Positions 9,001-19,150 of a stretch of DNA of 64,000 nt are shown here, one piece after another (the first letter of the stretch is position 1; each line of letters opens with the position of its first letter). A model generated the notes under the pieces. That model saw nothing but the letters and a program-made list of their open reading frames with translations. It was not told the origin of the DNA and made no database searches. This DNA comes from Branchinecta lynchi (Eukaryota; Arthropoda; Branchiopoda; Anostraca; Branchinectidae), in the NCBI GenBank assembly GCA_023053575.1, contig JAKZAP010000005.1:4278001-4342000 (forward strand), read 5' to 3'. Made by a program: the position numbers and the translations under genes.

Positions 9001-12000
9001 CGGACTGATTCTTTCTACATCTACATTCTTTCTACATACCAAGTCCGTGCTTCTCTGCAAGATGCTGCAGCGCTGCCGCTTCAACCAAGAAGAAAGTGAA
9101 TCCAAAAACGCATATTGGGCAAAAGCAAAGAAGGCTCTGATCCCTATTCATGATATGAAAGTACTCTTGGGACAACGAAATGGCACATGGAATAGAACTT
9201 ATCATGGGATCTTGCCATGTAATCTCGGGCTATTCTCTATTTAATTTTTTCAGGGAAATGAATGTAACCTTGACTGACTGTCATCTCTTGTGTGGTGATT
9301 TGATTCACAGCTTTCAAGAGCTTTTTATCAGATCGAGGCTGATACGCTATGTCCATGTTCCTGAAGAGGTAGGTCCTTCAATTTAATCAATTAATCCGTC
9401 AGTTATTTCACGGCTATTGCATATTAATAGTGTTATCATCCACAGTAAGATATCTTACAGCAATAGAGGAGACCTGAATTTTTCCATGGTATGTCAGCTT
9501 AGGTTGCCCTCATATGTTCTAGCAGAAATCAATAATCAACAAACTTTAAGCAAATGTGAAAATTCCGGTCTCACAATGGGCAGTTCAGAAATTTATGAAA
9601 TTTATTTTCTTTCCGGGCAAGTTTGTTCGTCTAGAATCCGGTCGAAAACGAAAATCTTATAGGAAGTTTTAAAACCCATTAATAGCGTGAGGAGACATGC
9701 TGAATCCAGATATGAAACTAATTTTCTCGTCCGACAAGAAGTTTACACGGACTACGGCCAAACTGGAAATTTGGTAAAAACTAAAGTTCATTACTAATTC
9801 TATTAGATGTTCGTATTGAGAGTAAGAACACTAGGTAAATTAATGTCTGAACTTTACTTTCTCGTCAGACGTGTAATGCTGCCGAAATTGGCAAAAACTC
9901 CGAAATTTGGATGGAGAGATTTTGGGCTTGCCTTTCGATGTCTGTTTGCTTTACATGCTGTGTGCTCGGAATACAGTTAAAACGAGGAATTTTGTCGTAA
10001 AAGGCTTTTCTAAAGTCGATTGCAGCTGAGGTTTAGGGGTAAACATGCATGCTGAACCCATATCTGCACTTATTGTTACAATCTGCTTAGTTATTTTGCC
10101 GCTGTTGTCAAAAAGCTGTAAAAAAAATCCGACGACTTCATCATTTTTGTACGTTTCAAGTGGCTGATTACGAATAAATAGAAACTTGTTAAAGGTTTGG
10201 CGAAGATCGGAAATGTACGAGGCCCAACTGCCTGGATCAAGTAGTTCAGTAAATATTCAATTTTTGGGATCCCATCAAAACCTTTGGTGTTATTCTACCA
10301 GCAAGGGGCTCTCCCGTTACAGCCAGCACAGTCTCGCCTCGCCTTCCGCTCACAAACCTTAACTTAGGCCTTAGTTCCACCTGCACCTCCAGAGGCACGA
10401 AGGGCATCCAAGAAGGGTCGCTAGTCATCACGGATATAAGCCGCTGCCCAGACACCTTCCCGTCCAGGCTGGGTGGACGCGTTGATGGTGCGCTTGTCCG
10501 ACTGATAAGTGCAGCGAATAGTGTTATTCGGTCGCTCTCTTCGTCTTGGGTTCCTGCGGTTGTTAATGGAGGATATCGTTTGGGAGTCTACTTCTTCCCA
10601 TCCTAACCAGAGGACCCAAGTACCTCCAGTGGCGGATCTTGATATCTTTAGTGATAAGGGGTGCACTATCGTCTGGTGAAGCACCAGGTTTGTGACCCTT
10701 TCTGTCGGTTAAGGGTAAAAGCAGTGACATTCAAATCGGTCAAAAGAGCGAAAGCAAAAATACCGACGGTCAGAAGAGCGAAAGCAAAAACAAAACCATG
10801 GCAAAAACAGTGACTGGTCAAAGCGAGCCTGGTGAATCTGCTAATCCTCTAATATCAATCAATCAATCAAGTTTAATCCGAACAGATAAAAGCTAGAAAA
10901 GGAATCAAGAGACGATATCAAGAGACGTAGGACTTTAGACTATAACATTTAACGCGGGGTAAAAGGTAGGCTACTGTTTTTGCTTTCGTACCAGTATTTC
11001 AATAACTCCTCTATCCTTTGTTCCACTGTTTGTTGGAAGTCGGCACTAAATGATAAAGTAATAAAATCTTAACGAAGAGATTAGTATAAAACTTCTAAAC
11101 TGTGCTTATAAACCCACATGAGTAAGTTCTCTCATGTTGAGTCGTCACGAAAGTTGGTTTCACATCATTTGCGAAAGAAACAAGACCAAAGTTTTCGATG
11201 GGATCCCAAAAATTCAATATTTGACCCAGACAATTGGCTTCGCCAGATTCGCCAGACTCCTTGAACATTTTTACTATTAAAATTGAGAAACAGATTAGGG
11301 CCAAAAAGCTAATGACCTGAGAAAACCAAGTTCAGATATGGATTCACCATAAGTCATATCTGTTTTGACGAAAACTTCCTGCCTTACTTCTGCCAATTTC
11401 CTGGTTTCGGCCGAATTCCGGAACTACCTGTCCGGCAACAAAAGAAAGCTAAAAACGAACTCAGTATATCTTCTTTCCCCTATATCAAACATCTAATCAA
11501 CTTCAAATTAAAATTTAACTTATAACAAATTTTCCGGTTCCAGCCGGATTCCGGGCGAAGTATATGTCCGGGTAAAAAAAAGTTTGTCATACACGGATTC
11601 AGCGTCTCTTCTTACCCCTAAACCGAATATCTAATAAACTACAAATAAAACTTTAGCTTTTAAAAAATTTCCGGTTTTGGCCGGATTCCGGGCGAATTAC
11701 TTGACCAGTGAGAAAATGGTTTTCACCGTCGTGTTCAGCATGTCTTCCTACCCTAAATTAACATCCAATCAACTTCAAATAAAACTTTTACTTTCAACAA
11801 ACTTTCCGGTTTTGGCCGGATTCCGGGCTATCTACTTGTCCGGCAAAAAAATGGTTTTTACCATCGTGTTCAGCACGTCTTCTTACCCCTTCATCGAACA
11901 TGAATCAGCTTCAAATAAAGCTTTTACTTTCAACAAACTTTCCGGTTTTGGCCGGACTCCGGGCGAACTACTTTCACCACCCACAATCGACTGTCACATT

Positions 12001-13093
12001 AACTTTTTAAAAATATTTTGCTCGTCCCTTAATTTCAACCCCCTTCCCCACCCCTAAATATACGGCTACAAAGCCCATCTACGAACTCGACCTTACTCTT
12101 GACCCAAAGAATCCTCACACCAAGTTTCATCAAAATATCTTATTAAATATCGTATATCGTAAAAAACGCAGGGCTCCTTCGATGGCTAACACATCAGGAA
12201 GAAAAATAGAAAACCCGATGTAGTGTTCATGAAATGCTGTCAGTGCAGTTCCAGCAGTTGCAGAAAAAGATGTCAGACTTAGCTTGACAACGTAGCCAAG
12301 CGTTCGGGAGACCATTTATGCCTTTTTGGCCGTCACGGCATGGACTTTCGCAGTCAGTACCAGATTGACTTAGTGACGCAAGCCATGTCACTGTTTTTGC
12401 TGGGCTCTGTTTTTGCATGGCGGTGGTGGGCGTGGTTGGGTGGTTGGCGCTGTTTTTGCTTTCGCCTTTTTCACCGTCGTTGTTTCCGTTCTTTCTGTTT
12501 CGCCACGTATCCCTTTCAGCCTTTCTTTCTATCCAGTGTATGTTTGACATCCACCTGAGGCAGGTGTTCTCAGAAGCTAGGAGACATTTTTCTTGCTGTC
12601 TGAGATCCACATAGAACTACGATCAACACATAAAACCAGCAAAAATCCGCAATCGTATCGTTGTACACCGGACGTTCACGGATGAGAAGTTCTGGCGCAG
12701 TGGTAAAGCTACGGGCAGTTCCGTGATTGCGTACATGGACCAAAAATGGATGTTCTACCACATAGTAGAATCCGATCCTAAGTTATTGATTATATTGATA
12801 ATAGACAACTTGCGCTTTGAGCTTCGTAACAACTTCTAACATCAAATTTTTAACCCCAGTGGAACTTGAAACTGCAGTGCTAGGGTGCTAGAAATTGTAA
12901 CGTACATACTTTTTTTTTTCAGATGGATATAGTCAAGACTATGTGGAATGCGATTGGCAGTATCACAAAACGAGGTAAAAAAGGGATAGATCGCTCCAGA
13001 ACTAGAAAAACACTTCTTGCAAAAAAGCGAGACCGTGAAACCATGAGACTCAATGCCAACCAGGAACCCGAATCTGCAACAGGAATCTACTGA
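5878..13093 (+). CDS. LSM10: LSM10, U7 snRNP Sm-like protein (gene span, 3 exons)
   Basis: The coding sequence joins 5878-6038, 9254-9368 and 12923-13093 (148 aa; both introns GT-AG; phases agree). LSM10 replaces SmD1 in the U7 snRNP ring, which directs endonucleolytic 3' processing of replication-dependent histone pre-mRNAs in the nucleus. Sm motif 1 is at residues 25-62 (IDLRDERSVYGTVSDVDG) and Sm motif 2 at 69-92 (ELFIRSRLIRYVHVPEE). The motif 2 ending RYVHVP is typical of LSM10 rather than SmD1. Residues 93-148 form a basic, helical-looking tail with KRGKKGIDRSRTRKTLLAKK. At 148 aa the protein is somewhat longer than vertebrate LSM10 (about 120 aa). The start is fixed by an in-frame TGA three codons upstream (5869-5871). 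The gene converges on ROGDI. Confidence 0.93.
6280..7440. repeat. Tandem array with a period of about 166 bp (GCCGCAGGCG motif)
   Basis: The motif GCGCCGCAGGCGAAATTT or a variant occurs at about 6414, 6583, 6746, 6912, 7080, 7244 and 7401, a spacing of 157-169 bp. Intervening sequence alternates between two types, so the true unit may be a dimer of about 330 bp. One type has 'TTCACATATTCGGCTTTTC' and 'AAGCTTCCAACGACTG'; the other has 'ATGAAACACCGATCTTCC'. Confidence 0.8.
7480..8280. repeat. Irregular tandem array with CCCGATGTGCCGACGA motif
   Basis: Units of about 50-110 bp contain 'GAACCCGATGTGCCGACGA', 'GATTTCTT(C/A)(T/C)GTGT' and 'GCCCGACAAATGTTTGCAG' in varying order. Long open frames on both strands (to 200 codons) are a by-product of the repetition and show no protein signature. 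Confidence 0.75.
8351..9253. other. Rest of LSM10 intron 1
   Basis: Intronic. 8755-8880 resembles the start of the array at 18440-19150 ('GTAGCTCACGACTTGTGAAC', 'TGTGCCTTTTGAGGGC', then a C run). Open frames on both strands at 8771-9244 show no recognisable domain. The intron ends with 'TTTTTTCAG'. Confidence 0.45.
9254..9368 (+). CDS. LSM10: LSM10 exon 2 (Sm motif 2)
   Basis: The exon encodes EMNVTLTDCHLLCG through IRYVHVPEE. The acceptor TTTTTTCAG leaves one base that completes Gly54. The donor GAAGAG|GTAGGT falls on a codon boundary. This is the part that identifies the gene as LSM10. Confidence 0.93.
9590..10294 (+). repeat. GGGATCCC element, copy B (left-truncated)
   Basis: Diverged array units carry 'TCCGGTCGAAAACG', 'GTGAGGAGACATGCTGAATCC' in pieces and 'AGGTTTAGGGGTAAACATGC'. 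The right end reads TTTTTGGGATCCCATCAAAACC and TTTGGTGTTATT. The left terminus is missing. It lies in LSM10 intron 2. Confidence 0.7.
10295..11171. other. LSM10 intron 2, unclassified sequence
   Basis: 10300-10680 is GC-richer than its surroundings and has overlapping open frames on the minus strand, but none is recognisable. 'CAGTGGCGGATC' near 10627 resembles a hAT-type terminus; no partner end was found. 10740-10850 has a short duplication of 'AAGAGCGAAAGCAAAAA'. Confidence 0.35.
11172..12147 (-). repeat. GGGATCCC element, copy C (reverse orientation)
   Basis: The element starts with 'GAAACAAGACCAAAG' and 'TCGATGGGATCCCAAAAA', which is the right end of the family reversed. At least five array units follow (CTTTCCGGTTTTGGCCGG, ATTCCGGGC) and then 'CCCTTCCCCACCCCTAAATA'. 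The far end is cut at about 12147, short of its GGATCC terminus. Confidence 0.82.
12148..12922. other. LSM10 intron 2, 3' part
   Basis: Overlapping open frames on both strands (12227-12614) show no recognised domain and are likely chance. The intron ends with a run of ten T and CAG before LSM10 exon 3. Confidence 0.4.
12923..13093 (+). CDS. LSM10: LSM10 exon 3 (basic C-terminal tail, stop)
   Basis: The acceptor TTTTTTTTTCAG leads in phase 0 into MDIVKTMWNAIGSITKRGKK and on to ATGIY, then TGA. The length (56 codons), Lys/Arg content and position right after VPEE fit the C-terminal part of LSM10. Confidence 0.88.
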   Translation: MDIVKTMWNAIGSITKRGKKGIDRSRTRKTLLAKKRDRETMRLNANQEPESATGIY

Positions 13094-13144
13094 GGCTTGA
13101 TCGGCGACATGGCTGGGTTTCCTCTCCTGGTGAGTGATTTGAAA

Positions 13145-13150
13145 AATAAA
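13145..13150 (+). promoter_or_regulatory. LSM10: AATAAA polyadenylation signal of LSM10
   Basis: AATAAA lies 52 bp after the LSM10 stop codon. It is the only canonical signal before the convergent ROGDI coding sequence. Confidence 0.75.
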
Positions 13151-13335
13151 AAGTACAGCAACCCAAGCAGTAAAGAACCTACAGGCTTGACGCCTTTTGA
13201 GTGTGAGTGAGGTTTGAGTACAATAATATATATTTTCCACAGTGTGAATGTAACAGTTAAAACAGGACAAGGTAACTAAACATTTAACGGAGCACTTAGT
13301 GAGATCAGACTGAGAGGTTGCAGGATCCTTCCGGT

Positions 13336-13362
13336 TCAGATAGTTGTAAGCAAGATATCAGC
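13336..13362 (-). CDS. ROGDI: ROGDI last coding exon (8 codons and stop)
   Basis: After acceptor TTTGTCTCTTCCAG the exon reads ADILLTTI and TGA, in phase 0 with the preceding MKDK. Vertebrate ROGDI has a similar short tail after its LKDK. The exon is tiny, so this assignment is less certain than the others. Confidence 0.6.
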   Translation of the reverse strand, partial: ADILLTTI

Positions 13363-16300
13363 CTGGAAGAGACAAAAATACTCCTTGAACTGGTAGTCGT
13401 GACAATAGGTAGTCAAGCAACGATGAATGGGAGTGATACTCCCTCGGATGAAATGTCGTACCTATATTACTCATTTATCCTACAGCCCAGATAATTCCAA
13501 TCATTTTGATTCACGAGATTTTCGTGTTTGGTTCTTTTGAGGACTGTAGTCAGGCTCCAGCTTATTCCGAGGAGCTCATAGGTTTATGCCCCGTTTATGT
13601 ACGTTTAACCGTGTTTCTCATTAAACGTCCTCGTTTATGCACTTTTAACCGTGTTTATCATCAAATGCATTGAGGGAGGAGTGTTGGTCGAAACGGACGG
13701 CGTGGGTTTGTTTACTCAACTTGACCACTTTATTTTGTTGTAAAACATTTTGTGGGACAGACTTTTAAAGGAGTCACTTATAATAGAATATTGGAATAGG
13801 AACTGCATGAACTGCGGCTTGTGCTTTAAGAGCTAGGTGCAAGTAAAATATCGCATACCTTGTCTTTCATCTGATGGCCAACCTGGGAACCGAGTGAGAG
13901 AAGAGTAAGGACTTTCGCTATCCAAGGAACAGAAGATTCGCCTTGGAGTGTCTCAAATCGGACTCCTTGGTTGGTGTGTGTTAGGTGATACACAGAAAAC
14001 ACCAGCTTTGGTCCTTGTAGGTAGAAGCTTATGGCCAAATCCCCTGGTAAGCTGGGTGAAAGCAGGCGCTGTAATAAAATGAACATGTATACTAAATGTT
14101 CCAATAATGCTACAGAATAAATTACAAGTGAAGGCTAAGCCAAGGGAACCTTGAAAACTATATCCTGGCCTTCCTCACTGAATCCTCACCCATATGTGAT
14201 TTGTACCGCCAGTCTATGGTATTCTGTACCAGCTGTTCCATGTGCATTGTATGAAGAAGCAGAATTTGCTTACCATGTTTTTACTGTTTAGGAGTTCATC
14301 CATGGTCTTCTTCTTTGGAAGGAGAAGCGAGTTCCTGCATTTGTCAAAGTATGACAGGCATTCTGTCAATATGGAGTAACACTCGTCAACTGTGCTAGAA
14401 AAAAAAATAGGTGAGAACAGTCATTTTAAAGTTCAAGAAGAGCTACCCGCTATTCAGCTAAAGCCTTTGAAAGACTGGAATCGAGGTCAGTTTGCTATTG
14501 TGGAAATCAGTTTAATTAGCTACAATTCCTGACATCAGGGACGGTTCTAGAGTGTGTACTGTGTGGGCGGATGACTGCCCTTCCTGCCCTCAGTCGTATG
14601 TTTTGATCTTATCAGAATGAATTAAAGGCAGTTACAAAATTGTGAATTTTACTTTTTTTGTGTTGTATGCTACAAAGAGGACGAGAACAGATTCATTACA
14701 GCCTGTCCTACAATTTTACAAGCATTGAAAATCTTCTACTTGCATCTTTTAATGTGAATTTCGCCGGCCAAAAACTAGCCTCCCTACAGCTTGTAGTACA
14801 GTACAGTTTTGTGAGGGATAGGATATCTTCCACTCGTATTCAGAGTACTACTTATATCTAAAAACATGAGAATTCTGCCTGCATCGCTCAGTTTAATCTT
14901 GTATTCAGCACAGTGGTTAAAAGCTGCTGCCGCGGCATCGTCATCTTGTCCTTGTCCATTGTATGTTTTGAGGTCGTCGTCGCCCCAGCCCCAAGCACTC
15001 GGAATAGCCCCAGCCTGTAATATTTATAATAGAATAACAGTGAAAAGAATAGGCCGTTGACTTCTACAGAAAATATCCGAAACATTGCAGACATCTTCCG
15101 TCTTCCCATTATTTCGTTGGAGATCTGCTCTTCTCTGTCTTGATATAGGAACAGTAACTATGCAACTCTTGCTTTCCTGAGCTGCACAATATACTAATGA
15201 GAGTCCCCTCGCAATTATTGCAAACAAGCAGAATTTTGGCACCCTGTAGGCTGCAAATTACCATTTGTCACTTTCTGCAACTTCTTGAGCCATCTGCACT
15301 GCCAAGCAGAGGTAGTTTCCAGAATCTTGGATCTGTTGCAATTTCCATGGGTTCTCTTGAGTGATTGTGGTATGATAAATAACATTTGGATGCTTGTGGA
15401 GTTTCAGGCTGATATCCTACAAAGCAAAAAATGGCTGATAAAGCTTCCAAGTGCAACATATTATTCATATCTAAAGTATTCCTTCAGTCCAAGCTGTGAG
15501 TCATGTCTGCTAGTGCTAAACAGATTTGTCAGCTGAAAAGTTTTATGCACTGACATTTGGCGTGAGCCGTCTTGAAACCATACATAAAATTTGAAGCTGT
15601 GAAGCAGAATTCGAAACAGAACTATCATGGAAGCTCGTGACATCCAGGTAATAGATACCCCAAAAGTCGGCAAAAATAACTCAGTGAACCGCTTTTGAAA
15701 ACACTTGCGGGTAACTTCTTTTGCGGTAATATTTTTGAGGTGAAGTGTTTTAACTTTCCTTTCTTTTAAGCCCTCTCTTCCAAAGGCTTTTCGTCGTTCT
15801 CTTTTTGCTATCACCAAATGCACCAACAGAAAGAGTTTTCAGAGGTGCCATCATTGCAGGACTGACAATTGTTACAAAACATTCTATGCTGGCTCCACAC
15901 TGCATACGCTAACCATGTAAACTGCTGAAATACTCAGCAGTTTACCAGTACTCATACCAGTACTCATACCAATACCAGTACTCATAGCAATCAGAGGCGT
16001 TACTAGCCAAAATGTTTGGGGGGCAAGGTATTACCGACTGGCTGATTATTTTTACAGACTATTTTCCCAGATAAACTATTTTTACGAGAAACCGCCTATT
16101 TTAAAAAAATTTGACTGTTTCGAAAGAAATCGACTGACTTGGCTATTTTTAGTGACTGCCGACAACATTCGGGGGGGGGGGGGGGGGGGGGCTGGGGGGA
16201 GCGGGAGTACATTGGGGGGGGTAGTAGAGAGTAGCGGAAATTTTCTTAAAGTGAAAGTTCAAGTGAAATTTTGTAGTAGGTAAAAGCGAATGCCCAAGAT

Positions 16301-18064
16301 AATCTGCCTTCCTTGCATATGAACAAATTCTCTTATGACAGAGTTAGCCCCACTCCTACAGAAAGCAACTAAAAAACATTTCAGTGCCACATATCAGAAA
16401 TTAAATTTTGCTAAGGGGCAACAGGATGATTCCATCTGGAGCCAAAATTTTATTATTTTATTTATTTCAAAATATAGCCATCTGGGGCTGCTACATGACA
16501 ACTCATTCATATACACTAAGAAAACTGAAAAAAACAAATATGCTGAAGGCACGAAGCCTCCAACAAACAAAGTACTCAATCAGGATGGGTCAACCCACTC
16601 GAATCAGGATGGGTCAAACCCACATTAAATTTCTTTCCCCCATGCTTGCCACAGAGGCAGAGACAGGCGCATTTGCGGACCACATAGAATCACCAGCAGA
16701 GGATTGCTTGACGCCAGAATTCGAGACTGAAGAGAACGAATGGAGGAACGACGGATTTCAGGGAGAGAAGGGTCTCCTTCACCAACAAACATACCCGAAA
16801 AAAAATGAAATTGGCCAGTGATCTCCACAATTAATTCTTCTCAGCATTTAGCAATGGAAGTAAGATGATAAAATATCTAAGTGTAAGGCAGAGGGTAACT
16901 TTGACGTCGAAACCAGCCAAAAGGTACAGTCTAGTACACTTGCCCCTTTTCAGGCACGGTGCTCAAACGTCTAGCACCATGCCTGGGTGCTAGACGTTCA
17001 AGCACTGTACCTTGGATTTCATGCATGGTGCATGGATTTCAGTATATAGTGCATACATCAAAAACACAGTTTCTGTCATAACAACTGAGCACCAGCTCGG
17101 ACAGGGCTGAAATTACTACCATGAATTAGAGAGATCAAAGACAATCCTTTATATATTTTTCACAACACAAACAAAAGGGCTCGGCTGATGACAGATGTGA
17201 AAAACCTCATTTCCTTTTCCACATAGTCAAGGGTTTTGCATGCAAAGTGTCCTGTGCCTCAGCTTTTTCTACCTAGCAGCCGACCAGAATATTGGCTCTT
17301 GGGGAATAGATAGAGAAAATACATGGAAAATAGATAGGGTGCTGTTAGGTTTTTCATCTCCATCATCATTAGAGCCCTTTTGTTTTTGTTGTGAAAAATA
17401 TATAAAGGATTGTCTTTGATTTCTCTAATTCATAGTAGTAATTTCAGCCCTGTCCGAGCCGGTCCTCAGTTGTGATGACAGAAACTGTGTTTTTTCTGTA
17501 TGCACTGTATACTGAAATCCATGCACCATACATGAAATCCAAGTTACAGTGCTTGAACGTCTAGCACCCAGGCATGGTGCTAGACGTTTGAGCACCGTGC
17601 CTGAAATGGGGCTAGTGTACTAGACTGAAAAGGTAGGAATATCATCATCAAGTTTCTAGAAGTGAATCCAAGACTTGTTTGTACCATCCTAGTATGTCCA
17701 GGAATTGTAACAGTAGACTTATATCAACTTTTAACAGATTCAGATCTGGCAATATCTAAAGCTAAGCGAAGGCAATATCTCTAGCGTTGCCCAAGCTTAT
17801 CGTGCAACTGGAAAACTACTGAAACTTCATACCGCGTGATTGATCATATCCCCAACAATAGACAACACACATCTTAATTGATCCTGTGATGAATTGGATG
17901 CCATTCCCATCACAAATTTCTCAGATGCAAGTGGTTTCTCAATGTCTACAACAGGTGTTGGGTACATGTTCACAGCATTAGATGCTGCAGAATGTATGTA
18001 ACTGATAGTATCTAGAAGTTCGGTTTTTAGCTGCTTCTCAGTTAACTTCATAATCACAGAAATA
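13336..18064 (-). CDS. ROGDI: ROGDI leucine-zipper protein (gene span, 5 exons, 5' exon not found)
   Basis: Exons in order on the minus strand are 18064-17833, 15416-15262, 14394-14274, 14068-13859 and 13362-13336. All junctions are GT-AG and phases agree across all four introns (about 248 codons). Human ROGDI has 287 aa, so one short 5' exon is missing. Diagnostic stretches are PWKLQQIQDSGNYL, LLSPSLPGDLAISFY and SVPWIAKVLTLL...MKDK, which follow the ROGDI order. ROGDI is a conserved alpha/beta protein related to the V-ATPase regulator Rav2 and is linked in vertebrates to synapses and Kohlschuetter-Toenz syndrome. The role here is inferred by family only. Confidence 0.9.
13363..13858. other. 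ROGDI last intron
   Basis: Non-coding. 13570-13680 holds two copies of a short unit, 'CGTTTATG(T/C)AC' followed by 'TTTAACCGTGTTT'. Nothing else was seen. Confidence 0.4.
13859..14068 (-). CDS. ROGDI: ROGDI exon (SLPGDLAISFY to MKDK)
   Basis: Seventy codons in phase 0 between acceptor TTTATTACAG and donor AAG|GTATGC. It includes RLLSPSLPGDLAISFYLQG, KLVFSVYHL and VPWIAKVLTLLSLG. This is the best conserved part of the family. Confidence 0.9.
14274..14394 (-). CDS. ROGDI: ROGDI exon (DECYSILTECL)
   Basis: Forty codons after a one-base carry-over: TVDECYSILTECLSYFDKCR through NSKNM. The acceptor is TTTTTTTCTAG and the donor is ATG|GTAAGC. An alternative acceptor (CACAG) lies five bases inside but would break the phase. 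Confidence 0.85.
14395..15261. other. ROGDI intron
   Basis: No repeat or RNA gene was recognised. Short open frames on either strand (to 73 codons) have no family resemblance. Confidence 0.4.
15262..15416 (-). CDS. ROGDI: ROGDI exon (PWKLQQIQDS)
   Basis: The exon reads DISLKLHKHPNVIYHTTITQ, ENPWKLQQIQDSGNYLCLAV and on to ESDK, with two bases left over before donor TG|GTAATT. The acceptor is TTTTTTGCTTTGTAG. The WKLQQIQD block is a ROGDI hallmark. Confidence 0.92.
15417..15984. other. ROGDI intron, no feature seen
   Basis: A 121-codon open frame on the minus strand (15826-15461) has no recognisable domain. 15945-15986 holds a short CATACCAGTACT repeat. Confidence 0.4.
15985..16215 (-). mobile_element. 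Fragment of the hAT-like CAGAGGCGTTAC family
   Basis: CAGAGGCGTTACTAGCC, a G run, 'GGTATTACCGACTGGCT' and 'TTTTTACAGACTATTTT' match, in reverse, the right end of the element at 31194-32527. The fragment runs into a G-rich tract (16171-16227). No opposite terminus was found. Confidence 0.65.
16171..16227. repeat. G-rich tract with quadruplex potential
   Basis: A run of twenty G is followed by more G blocks (CTGGGGGG, TTGGGGGGGG). Such tracts are error-prone in sequencing, so the length may be wrong. Confidence 0.8.
16228..16926. other. ROGDI intron, unclassified
   Basis: Overlapping open frames on both strands (16335-16828) lack recognisable domains. A short direct repeat of 'AATCAGGATGGGTCAA' lies at 16577-16619. 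Confidence 0.35.
16927..17627. mobile_element. Foldback element with arms of about 270 bp
   Basis: The left arm (16927 to about 17205) begins CAGTCTAGTACACTTGCCCC. The right arm (about 17350 to 17627) ends CTAGTGTACTAGACTG and is its near-perfect reverse complement. The arms stay paired through 'GGGCTGAAATTACTA' and 'AAAGACAATCCTTTATATA'. The tip of each arm is itself palindromic around 'GTGCTAGACGTT'. The core of about 145 bp has no ORF. Confidence 0.88.
17833..18064 (-). CDS. ROGDI: ROGDI exon (N-terminal coiled region)
   Basis: The exon encodes KLTEKQLKTELLDTISYIHS through LRCVLSIVGDMINHA. The donor is GCG|GTATGA in phase 0 and the acceptor is GCTGTGCCAG at 18065. In-frame ATGs exist (18051). 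A second frame of the same exon start reads YFCDYEV, which resembles the conserved W-L-L-x-x-E-V of the family and would join the main frame if one base were absent near 18045. So this exon is either internal with a one-base sequence error or mutation, or the coding start differs from vertebrates. Confidence 0.85.
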
Positions 18065-18439
18065 CTGGCACAGCAAATTAAACTTAAATTTGTTGATATA
18101 CAACGAAAACCTATTTTCTATCTGATGTAGAATTTTGCGACAGCCAATCGCATTGCATGCAGCACGGATGACATCTGCTGTTGTGCTCAAGGTTTGTTCG
18201 ATAGAATGAAGGTTCAGTAGCTGCTCAGTGTTGCCGCCGGTCGCAGAATAATACGATTTGTCGCAGGTTTTCCACTTTCCCGAGCTTCACAGATTTGATG
18301 AAATTTGTCGCAGGAAAGCGAACTTGTGCCGTCTCTTGGGTCGAAGGTGTTTTTGCTAGCCGTCGTCGTTTTAGCGGAGCGTTATTTATGAACAATCCAC
18401 TCTCGCGAGTGCTGTAGCAGCTTTTGGTTTTCGGTTTTC
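18065..18439. other. Region expected to hold the ROGDI first exon
   Basis: I looked for a 20-40-codon 5' exon on the minus strand and found none with a convincing ATG and donor. 18220-18330 has two copies of 'TTTGTCGCAGG'. Confidence 0.35.
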
Positions 18440-19150
18440 ACCGTTTTTTTGTGGAGCTCATAACTCGTGAACCAGTAAATGTCTAAAGTTCAAATATGCT
18501 ACATGTGTGGGTATTGGGGTCTAGTTGTGCCTTCTGAGGGCCTCACATCCCCCCCCCCCCCCCCACACCACGGTTCAGGGGCAATTGGGCCCAGATTGTC
18601 TAGTGAATAATGTTTATAACTTGTCCAGAGTGTTGTAGACCCCAGGGCTGGGAATCGCCTTTTATCCGCACCTATCCCCCCCCCCCCCGTTCATGTGCAA
18701 CTGGGCCCCGATTGTCCAAGAGTAAAGTTCGTGACAGGAATCTACAGGTATCAAATTGAAACATGGTAGGCTTGTGGGCATTGGGTACTCTCTTTTGCTT
18801 TTTGAAGGTCCCAATCCCAACTCCCACTTGGTTCAGGGGCAATTGGGCCCAGATGCCCAATTTTTTATGTTCATAACTTGACATTAACTGGAGATAGAAC
18901 GATGAAATTCGTTGCGCTTTTAGATCATAGGGTTGGAAATATATATTTGTTAGTTGAATCACCCTCCACGTTCATTGGCAAGTGAGCCCATATTGACATT
19001 GGTTAAGTTTTTGACCTTTGACTGGAATCAAATTCTAAGTTGGTATACTTGAGGATATAGGTCTAGATCTGCATTTTGATGGGTCCCGACCCCCCCCCCC
19101 CCTTCCTCTCGTTCATGGGCAACTTGGCCGAGTGTGAGTTGAGGGCCGTG
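18440..19150. repeat. Degenerate C-rich tandem array
   Basis: About four units share 'TTCA(G/T)GGGCAA(T/C)TGGGCCCAGATTG', 'CATAACT(C/T)G', 'GTGGG(C/T)ATTGGG' and a C run of 10-16. One related unit lies at 8755-8880 in LSM10 intron 1. The C runs may be mis-sized. Confidence 0.7.

Noticed and set aside
12227..12614. Overlapping frames on both strands, one with a hydrophobic Phe/Leu-rich stretch
   Set aside because: Three frames are open at once in LSM10 intron 2; no family resemblance or splice evidence.
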